From Balneolia bacterium (GTDB lineage: Bacteria; Bacteroidota; Rhodothermia; Balneolales; Cyclonatronaceae), in the NCBI GenBank assembly GCA_003567135.1, contig PXAI01000338.1:1-12738 (forward strand): 12,738 nucleotides of DNA. The letters are read 5' to 3'. The position numbers and the translations under genes were made by a program. Of the stretch, positions 7,718 to 12,738 are shown one piece after another. The notes beneath the pieces were generated by a model. The model did not search any database, was not told the origin of the DNA, and saw only the letters and a program-made list of their open reading frames with translations. How positions within the stretch are numbered: the stretch's first letter is position 1; each line of letters opens with the position of its first letter.

Positions 7718-8007
7718 TGCGTTTTTTTGATAATATATATTATTATATGATCTAATTTATGAAACCTGGTTGGGAAGCGCAAGAATCCGGGCGGATTTAG
7801 AAATACAGTTTGTGTGATATTTGGTATGAAGATCATACATATGGACACTACGGAAGAGTCAACCAACCGGCGCATCCGTACAAAAGTTAACGACGCATTA
7901 GCGAGAAGTTCGTTTCCAAAATCAAAAGCGAATTGCTGATCTCGGATCGCTTATATAACTTCTCTGCATCCAATAATTCACCGATTTTTAACCCAACCTT
8001 CCTCTCT
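7718..8007. other. Divergent intergenic region between antitoxin and DUF502 genes
   Basis: This gap holds the AT palindrome near the antitoxin and is otherwise plain. TATATAAC near 7951 could be part of a promoter for the DUF502 gene, but the -35/-33 partner is unclear. A 37-codon open stretch (ATG at 7826, stop at 7939) has no recognised family and no ribosome-binding signal. No RNA gene is apparent. Confidence 0.35.
7730..7743. promoter_or_regulatory. Perfect AT palindrome, candidate operator of the toxin-antitoxin operon
   Basis: ATAATATATATTAT is a perfect 14-base palindrome starting 13 bases upstream of the antitoxin ATG. It overlaps or abuts possible -10 sequences on the minus strand (TATAAT at 7747-7742; TAAATT slightly further upstream). 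Xre-type antitoxins usually repress their own operon by binding palindromes in this position. An AT-only palindrome can also arise by chance, so this is a candidate only. Confidence 0.4.
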
Positions 8008-8589
8008 ATGAAACGTGAGCTGATCCGCTATTTACTCCAGGGACTCATTTTTATTGCTCCGATTACGATCACGCTGTATATCATTTTGCGGCTTACCTTT
8101 TTTCTGGATGTTTCGCTGCGGTTTCTGCTCGCCTACCTGATCGGTCCGACCATCCCCGGCCTCGGTATTGTAATGATGATTTTGCTGCTGATCGTCATTG
8201 GATACCTGGCGCAGTCGTATATCGGCCGGCCTCTGAAAAATGCGCTGGATGCATTCATATCGCGGGTGCCGATTCTGAATCTGATCTATTCCGCTTTTTC
8301 TGATCTGTTTTCGTCTCTTATCGGATCGGAGCGAAAATTCAACAACCCGGTGATGGTTAAAGTTAATCCGGTAACAAATCTCGAAAAGCTTGGTTTTCTC
8401 ACGGAAGAAAACCTCGAAGCGCTGGATGAACTCGACAAAGTCGCCGTCTATTTCCCGCACTCATACAATTTTTCCGGCGAAATGTTCATCGTACCCCGCG
8501 AACAGGTACGCCCGATAGATGTCCCGCCCAGCGAAGCCATGAAATTCATCGTATCAGGGGGGATAACGGAGTTAAAAAGGGTAGATTAA
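8008..8589 (+). CDS. DUF502 family membrane protein
   Basis: This is a 193-residue inner-membrane protein of the conserved DUF502 family, whose function is unknown. I start it at the ATG at 8008 (MKRELIRYLLQG), which gives normal family length and puts a basic N-terminus directly before the first membrane segment; the upstream in-frame ATG at 7933 adds 25 polar residues of doubtful value. Membrane segments are at about 10-32 and 50-70, separated by a proline/glycine-rich turn (GPTIPGLG). The family's Pro-x-x-x-x-IY motif appears at 88-94 (PILNLIY), and the closing hallmark RPIDVPPSEAMKFIVSGG at 168-185. The region between forms a soluble beta-rich domain. The stop codon lies inside the first copy of a 20-base repeat. 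Confidence 0.9.
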   Translation: MKRELIRYLLQGLIFIAPITITLYIILRLTFFLDVSLRFLLAYLIGPTIPGLGIVMMILLLIVIGYLAQSYIGRPLKNALDAFISRVPILNLIYSAFSDLFSSLIGSERKFNNPVMVKVNPVTNLEKLGFLTEENLEALDELDKVAVYFPHSYNFSGEMFIVPREQVRPIDVPPSEAMKFIVSGGITELKRVD

Positions 8590-8605
8590 CCGCAAAGGAC
8601 GCAAA
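8586..8605 (+). repeat. 20-base repeat, direct copy 1
   Basis: TTAACCGCAAAGGACGCAAA. Bases 2-4 of this copy are the stop codon of the DUF502 gene. An identical copy lies 94 bases downstream and an inverted near-copy at 8756-8775. The AACCGCAAAGGACGCAAAG word is a common intergenic repeat in many bacteria. Confidence 0.85.
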
Positions 8606-8615
8606 GTAAAATCTG

Positions 8616-8679
8616 CACTTGATTTGTGATGAGCGTATAAATACCAAATTTTCGCGTTACATGCGGTAGAAATCAAGTG
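8616..8679. repeat. Inverted repeat between the two direct copies
   Basis: CACTTGATTT (8616-8625) and AAATCAAGTG (8670-8679) are perfect 10-base inverted arms enclosing 44 bases. The right arm abuts the second direct copy. With the flanking 20-base copies this makes a block that looks like a small inserted or duplicated unit of 94 bases. Confidence 0.65.
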
Positions 8680-8699
8680 TTAACCGCAAAGGACGCAAA
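8680..8699 (+). repeat. 20-base repeat, direct copy 2
   Basis: Identical over all 20 bases to the copy at 8586-8605. It can pair with TCCTTTGCGG at 8735-8744 and with the inverted copy at 8756-8775, so it could form alternative stems at the end of the DUF502 transcript. Confidence 0.85.
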
Positions 8700-8755
8700 C
8701 CTAAGCAAGCCCGCTTATGGATACTTAAATTTCATCCTTTGCGGCCAGCCTTCCC

Positions 8756-8775
8756 TTCGCGTCCTTCGCGGTTAA
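8756..8775 (-). repeat. 20-base repeat, inverted near-copy 3
   Basis: On the minus strand this reads TTAACCGCGAAGGACGCGAA, differing from the other copies at two positions (A to G each). It ends nine bases before the stop side of the glycoside hydrolase gene. Together with copy 2 it gives a long imperfect hairpin between the two convergent genes, possibly serving as a two-way terminator. Confidence 0.75.
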
Positions 8776-8784
8776 TCTTCTTCT

Positions 8785-10164
8785 TCACTCTCGCCGTCCG
8801 AAGAAATACACCGGGGATTCTCCGATTTCGGCCTGGACGAGTCCTTCGCTGCTTTGCTGGAATTCGTGGCGGGGTGCCGGGCCGTCTTCCGTAGCCATAC
8901 CTTCGGCGCGTTCAATTACGCCGGGGAAAAACATGGTGCGAAGCTGAACCGGATTCACATCTCTCGGCTGGGTTTTTCCGGTGGGCTCCCAGGCAATCCA
9001 CGCGAGTTTTTCGGGATCATCCTTGTGTACGAATTCGTAAATATGCAGTTCGTAGCTGTCGCGCATAATCACATGATTGAAGTGATAATCCCCTAAAGAT
9101 TCCTGTAACTGGCGAAGCGCGAAAAAGCTTTTCTTCGGCTCATTAAACCGCATAATCCCAGACGCGCCGTGATATCCGTGGCGATCTTCATCGTTAAACC
9201 AGAATACGTAACCGCGCTCAACGCCGAGATTCATAAATTCGAAAACCGAGCGAACCAGCCACTGTGCCTGAACCAGTTCCGTTACGTTTTCCCAGCCGGT
9301 TCTTGGTGAACGTCCGGCCGCAGTTCGCGCAGCATCGTAGCCGAATTCACCGATCCAGATCGGTTTACCGGGCGCATGACGATCCCGCCAGCGTTTGGTT
9401 TCGCGGATGGTCTGCAAATAATCAGTAGAGCGGCTTTCGGGCCAGGTGCGGTGCTGGGTCGGGTACGGGCCATCCATCGAATAGACGTGCATCTTTATCA
9501 CATCAAACAGATCGGTGTAATCCTCAAACATCTGAAGCGGCAAAATGTGCGGATTGGTTTGTCCCGCCGTAACGGCCGGAGTTACAATTTTCAGATCAGG
9601 ATCGCCATCGCGCAGGCCACGCACCAGATGCGGAAACATCCTTGCATAATCTTCCTCATCCCAGCTGGGCGTGGGCTCGTTGCCAAGCTCCACCGAGCCA
9701 ATCAGATTATGGCCGTTGGGGCCGAAAAACGATGCAAACGCTTTACCGTAGTTGTATGCATCCTCCTCCAGATTCGTCCACTCATCAGGCAGCATGTGGA
9801 CAAACATCAGGCTTGCGCTTGTCGTGAATCCGTGGTCGATCCAGCTTTGGTAAATTTCCTGCCAGTTGAAATATCCGTCGAAATCGCCCACTTTCCCGCT
9901 CTGATCCTCCCAGGTAATGTGCTTGCGCGCCATGGGAAACGTAGTCGGATTAGAGGTATCATCGCCTACATCCAGATCAAACGCGTGATAATCCCTCACA
10001 TGCCTGAAAACCGGCGAAAACAGCTCGGGTTTGAACTGAATATTGTAGGTATTTATCCCCAGAAATTCTGAAACCGTGGCCGGACGGTTCTCATCATTTT
10101 GCGGATTTGCAGACAGAAAATCCGCAGTGGCGAACAGAAACAGAAGAGCTAAAATCAGACGCAT
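8785..10164 (-). CDS. Secreted clan GH-A glycoside hydrolase
   Basis: This 459-residue enzyme has a signal peptide (1-19, cleaved after FLSA) and a TIM-barrel region about 30-355. The clan GH-A catalytic pair is visible: acid/base E163 at the end of strand 4 (VELGNEP, 158-164) and nucleophile E273 on strand 7 (IWIGEFGY, 269-276). Other barrel marks are the HVYSMDG segment (226-232) and YVFWFNDE (319-326). About 360-459 forms a beta-rich C-terminal domain usual in such enzymes. It should hydrolyse a polysaccharide outside the cytoplasm with retention of configuration; the substrate and exact family (GH5-, GH39- or GH51-like) cannot be fixed by eye. There is no T9SS signal, so it is probably periplasmic or released by another route. 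It has no neighbouring sugar transporter or SusC/D pair in the window. It is divergent from the metalloprotease gene. Confidence 0.85.
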   Translation of the reverse strand: MRLILALLFLFATADFLSANPQNDENRPATVSEFLGINTYNIQFKPELFSPVFRHVRDYHAFDLDVGDDTSNPTTFPMARKHITWEDQSGKVGDFDGYFNWQEIYQSWIDHGFTTSASLMFVHMLPDEWTNLEEDAYNYGKAFASFFGPNGHNLIGSVELGNEPTPSWDEEDYARMFPHLVRGLRDGDPDLKIVTPAVTAGQTNPHILPLQMFEDYTDLFDVIKMHVYSMDGPYPTQHRTWPESRSTDYLQTIRETKRWRDRHAPGKPIWIGEFGYDAARTAAGRSPRTGWENVTELVQAQWLVRSVFEFMNLGVERGYVFWFNDEDRHGYHGASGIMRFNEPKKSFFALRQLQESLGDYHFNHVIMRDSYELHIYEFVHKDDPEKLAWIAWEPTGKTQPRDVNPVQLRTMFFPGVIERAEGMATEDGPAPRHEFQQSSEGLVQAEIGESPVYFFGRRE

Positions 10165-10370
10165 ATTGAGATCAAAAAATAAAATTAAACGACTTCACCT
10201 GTAACGGCGTTAACTACAATAATTATATATGAAGTAATGCTTTATCAGGATTTTTACCGTACCGGCCGTCAAACTGATAAAAATATCGAAATTTTGTATA
10301 CTAATTAACCCGTTTGAAATGACCATAAGGTTATATTTTCTATTAACTCATACTGTTACCCCAATCCGAC
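10165..10370. other. Divergent intergenic region between glycoside hydrolase and metalloprotease
   Basis: This 206-base A+T-rich gap must carry both promoters. Near the glycoside hydrolase start there is a small dyad, TAACG-g-CGTTA (10202-10212). The candidate promoter for the protease is listed separately. No RNA gene or small ORF was seen. Confidence 0.4.
10313..10339 (+). promoter_or_regulatory. Weak candidate Bacteroidota-type promoter for the metalloprotease
   Basis: TTTG (10313-10316) and TATATTTT (10332-10339, seven of eight to TAnnTTTG) lie before the ATG at 10371, giving a leader of about 25 bases. The spacing of 15 bases between them is shorter than the usual 17 to 21, so this is only a weak candidate. 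Confidence 0.2.
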
Positions 10371-12738
10371 ATGCGCTCGATTTTTTCGGCTACTTTAGTT
10401 TTTATGCTCTTTTCATACCCCGTTTTTGCCCAGTCTCAGCTTTCCCTTTTTGAAACTCAGGAACAGACAATCATCACCAGAGATATGCCCGATGCTGTTC
10501 AGCTTTCTGATCATGAAATCAGGCAGGCTCAAATTACGCTGAACAGGGAAGCTCTTTCACAGGTCCGTATTAAGGATCGCGTCAGCGCAGATCTGTTCGG
10601 TGAATCGTACGAATTTACCGTTTCGCGCGTCACGCAGCATCCGCACGGAGCTGAAACGCTGATCTCCCGGTCTGCAGAAAACGAACAGCAGTTTTTTATC
10701 GGCTCGTGGAGCAACGGTAACTTTATGGGCAACGTGCTGGATTACGATCAGAACCGGTTTTACACGATTCGCTACGATTACGAAACAGGTGAGCAGAAAC
10801 TGCAGGAAATCAGTTTTGCCGAAATGGATGTAATCGCGTGTGATATTTCCGAAGTTCTTGAAATTCAGAATGAAATTGAGCGGGAATGGGATGAGAATCC
10901 GGCGCTTCGCCAGAACAATGTACCTCAGCTGCCGCGTCCTGTTTTGCAGGATGAGAGAACTGAAATCGACGTTCTGCTGGTATACACGCCCGCCGCTGCG
11001 AGCTGGTCGAATTCCTTTGAAGGCAGTATAGAAAACTCTGTCGCGCTGATGATGGGCATGTCGCAGCTTGCGATGGATCTGAGCGAAACCAACATCGACT
11101 TCCGGCTTGTCGGCCTTCGCGAGGTTAACTATACCGACGATACCAATTCGGATATTTCCTCAGTCACGCATCTTCGCAGGTTCACCTCTTCGCCCAGCTT
11201 TTCTCTCGGCTCTGATTACGATGGCTTCATGAATGAAGTACACACCTGGCGCGATAATTACGGCGCCGATCTGGTAGCCATGCTGGCGCGCGTCAGCGAC
11301 GTTGGCGGACTCGCATGGCTGCTCAACAGCACTAACGGAAGGGATGAATTCGCGTTTTCCCTCAACCGGATCCAGCAGCTGACCACTTCATTCACACTGG
11401 TTCACGAACTGGGCCACAATATGGGAAGCCACCACAGTAGAAATCAGAATCAAAATCCGGCCAATACTAATAATGCCATTTTTGAATATTCGACAGGCTG
11501 GCGGTGGAATGGCGACAACGGTGCTTCTTACGCCAGCGTTATGACCTACGACGAGGGATCAATTCCCGCACCGCTTTTTTCTAATCCTGACGTGATGTGG
11601 GGCGGAGCTCCGAGCGGCACGCAAACCGAAGCTGACTCACCGGGCCCGGCAAATAACGCCGAATCACTCCGGAATATAAAGGACGTAATTTCTGCGTACA
11701 GACCAACGGTGGTTGATCCTCCCGTCTTTTCGAGTGATCCTCTGATTGTTGCCAATCTGGATAACAACGAGACGGAAACGGTCACTTTTACGATTACCAA
11801 TCAGGGAGAATCGCGACTTAACTGGACCGCATCCCTTGAAGCTGATGAAGGCCAGTACGGCGCCGGTTCTGTGCTGAATGAGGTGCAGTTTTCTCAGGAT
11901 GAAGGCTTTGAAACAGGAAGCTATAACGGCCACAACGGCTGGGTTCTTCTTGGCGAAGTGGGTGAGTTTGAAATCTCTGACGATAACCCGGTAAGCGGCA
12001 ATCAGCACCTGAGGATCCCTCCGGCCGGCGCATCAACCTGGCTTGGAGTTGGCAGCCCGTTTTATTTTAATCTGAACGGCCCGGTTGAGTATTCGTTTGA
12101 CATTTACATGCGTGAGAATCCCTTATTTCTGCTTCGCATACCAAAGCCAAACTCCCGGGGAATGGATGTCTACCTGAGGCCCGGCGAATTTGATGTGCGG
12201 ATGAGAGAGAATCAGGAAGATGTGCTGACGTGGAATACGCGCCATAGCTTTACACGCGATGGATGGGTGCCGGTTCAGCTCGTAATGCTGCCCGGCCAGA
12301 ATGAGATCATCCTGAGATATGACGGGCAGGAAGTCTTCCGTACTGAAACCGAAGGGTTTGATCTGGATGCTCCGCGCAGACTTTCGTTTTACCTGCTTGG
12401 CACCAACAATTCATTTCTGCCCACAGATATCGACAACCTTGTAATGCGCACCTTCGATGCTTCGATGGAATGGATATCACCGCTGTCGAAAAACACCGGC
12501 ACGCTCGGCCCCGGTGAATCAAAGGAAATTACGTTTGATATCAGAGCCGGGAATCTGCCGCCTGATCTGTACGAGAAAAATCTTGTATTCGAGACAAACG
12601 ATCCCGAAAACCGGATCGTAACCATCCCCGTAAATCTCTTTACTGAAGGATTTACTTCGGCAGATGAGCCGGAGCATCCGCAGTCTGTTTCGCTGAGTCA
12701 GAACTATCCAAATCCGTTCAACCCGACCACACAGATCA
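10371..12738 (+). CDS. Secreted zinc metalloprotease (metzincin, reprolysin-like) with T9SS signal, 3' end cut off
   Basis: The frame is open from ATG at 10371 to the window edge (789 codons). A signal peptide (1-20, cleaved after VFA, Gln at +1) is followed by a propeptide of about 180 residues. The catalytic domain (about 200-445) carries the metzincin zinc site HELGHNMGSHH: ligands H345, H349, H355 and catalytic E346. The Met-turn is M391 in SVMTYD. This is closest to bacterial reprolysin-like (M12B-type) peptidases. Then come an Ig-like module (about 448-505), a jelly-roll/laminin-G-like module (about 508-695, FETGSYNGHNGW) and a second Ig-like module (about 699-765). The last residues, SQNYPNPFNPTTQI from 776, open a T9SS type A domain, so about 75 residues are probably missing. 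The product is likely an extracellular endopeptidase. The only cysteine in the visible chain is C157 in the propeptide. Confidence 0.93.
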   Translation, partial: MRSIFSATLVFMLFSYPVFAQSQLSLFETQEQTIITRDMPDAVQLSDHEIRQAQITLNREALSQVRIKDRVSADLFGESYEFTVSRVTQHPHGAETLISRSAENEQQFFIGSWSNGNFMGNVLDYDQNRFYTIRYDYETGEQKLQEISFAEMDVIACDISEVLEIQNEIEREWDENPALRQNNVPQLPRPVLQDERTEIDVLLVYTPAAASWSNSFEGSIENSVALMMGMSQLAMDLSETNIDFRLVGLREVNYTDDTNSDISSVTHLRRFTSSPSFSLGSDYDGFMNEVHTWRDNYGADLVAMLARVSDVGGLAWLLNSTNGRDEFAFSLNRIQQLTTSFTLVHELGHNMGSHHSRNQNQNPANTNNAIFEYSTGWRWNGDNGASYASVMTYDEGSIPAPLFSNPDVMWGGAPSGTQTEADSPGPANNAESLRNIKDVISAYRPTVVDPPVFSSDPLIVANLDNNETETVTFTITNQGESRLNWTASLEADEGQYGAGSVLNEVQFSQDEGFETGSYNGHNGWVLLGEVGEFEISDDNPVSGNQHLRIPPAGASTWLGVGSPFYFNLNGPVEYSFDIYMRENPLFLLRIPKPNSRGMDVYLRPGEFDVRMRENQEDVLTWNTRHSFTRDGWVPVQLVMLPGQNEIILRYDGQEVFRTETEGFDLDAPRRLSFYLLGTNNSFLPTDIDNLVMRTFDASMEWISPLSKNTGTLGPGESKEITFDIRAGNLPPDLYEKNLVFETNDPENRIVTIPVNLFTEGFTSADEPEHPQSVSLSQNYPNPFNPTTQI

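Noticed and set aside
7826..7939. 37-codon plus-strand open frame in the antitoxin/DUF502 gap
   Set aside because: No family resemblance, no ribosome-binding site, and of a length expected by chance.
8032..8460. 142-codon minus-strand frame inside the DUF502 gene
   Set aside because: The plus strand has membrane segments and DUF502 hallmarks; the reverse frame is low-complexity, rich in Gln, Arg and Asn.
8586..8775. CRISPR array
   Set aside because: Only two direct copies plus one inverted copy, uneven spacing, no cas genes, and the repeat overlaps a stop codon.
9376..10071. 231-codon plus-strand open frame inside the glycoside hydrolase gene
   Set aside because: Antisense to a gene with clear catalytic motifs; its translation is basic and histidine-rich, as expected of a complementary-strand frame.
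10202..10212. TAACG/CGTTA dyad as an operator for the glycoside hydrolase gene
   Set aside because: Arms of five bases are too short to be meaningful without a known regulator; recorded only in the intergenic entry.

Overview
The window looks like a chromosomal segment of a Bacteroidota/Balneolota-type bacterium (Balneolota, Rhodothermota or a close relative). The main evidence is the type IX secretion (T9SS) C-terminal sorting signal. A complete copy, with a QNYPNPFNP motif at its head and a basic tail, ends the CotH-like protein (3689-6544). The first residues of a second copy lie at the right edge of the window, in a metalloprotease gene. Most starts lack a Shine-Dalgarno sequence, and four of five predicted signal peptides leave Gln as the first mature residue. 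Both fit this group. The species cannot be named from the sequence alone.

Left part (1-3390): the 5' end of a secreted parallel beta-helix gene (minus strand, running off the left edge); then a complete rsgA, the circularly permuted ribosome-assembly GTPase (plus strand); then an exported protein with a YARHG-like domain (minus strand), whose stop codon lies five bases from that of rsgA.

Middle (3391-8589): a 951-residue secreted CotH-kinase-like protein with the T9SS signal. Downstream are a perfect 14-bp-arm GC-rich palindrome of a kind dispersed in many genomes, and a compact, A+T-richer Xre/RES toxin-antitoxin operon (minus strand) with a perfect AT palindrome in front of the antitoxin. 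Next is a two-TM DUF502 protein.

Right part (8590-12738): a 195-base gap between convergent genes filled by copies of a 20-base repeat (two direct, one inverted); a secreted clan GH-A glycoside hydrolase (minus strand); and, divergent from it, a secreted zinc metalloprotease (metzincin fold) with Ig-like and jelly-roll-like modules, cut off by the window edge.

Taken together, this is an ordinary housekeeping gene (rsgA) and a conserved membrane protein among large exported proteins that act on polymers or at the cell surface, plus one toxin-antitoxin module. I see no phage, CRISPR, tRNA, rRNA or insertion-sequence transposase. I did not find a convincing new multi-gene system. The points most worth a second look are the secreted CotH-type kinase, the Gln-at-+1 pattern of the signal peptides, the lone prodomain cysteine of the metalloprotease, and the two intergenic repeat structures.
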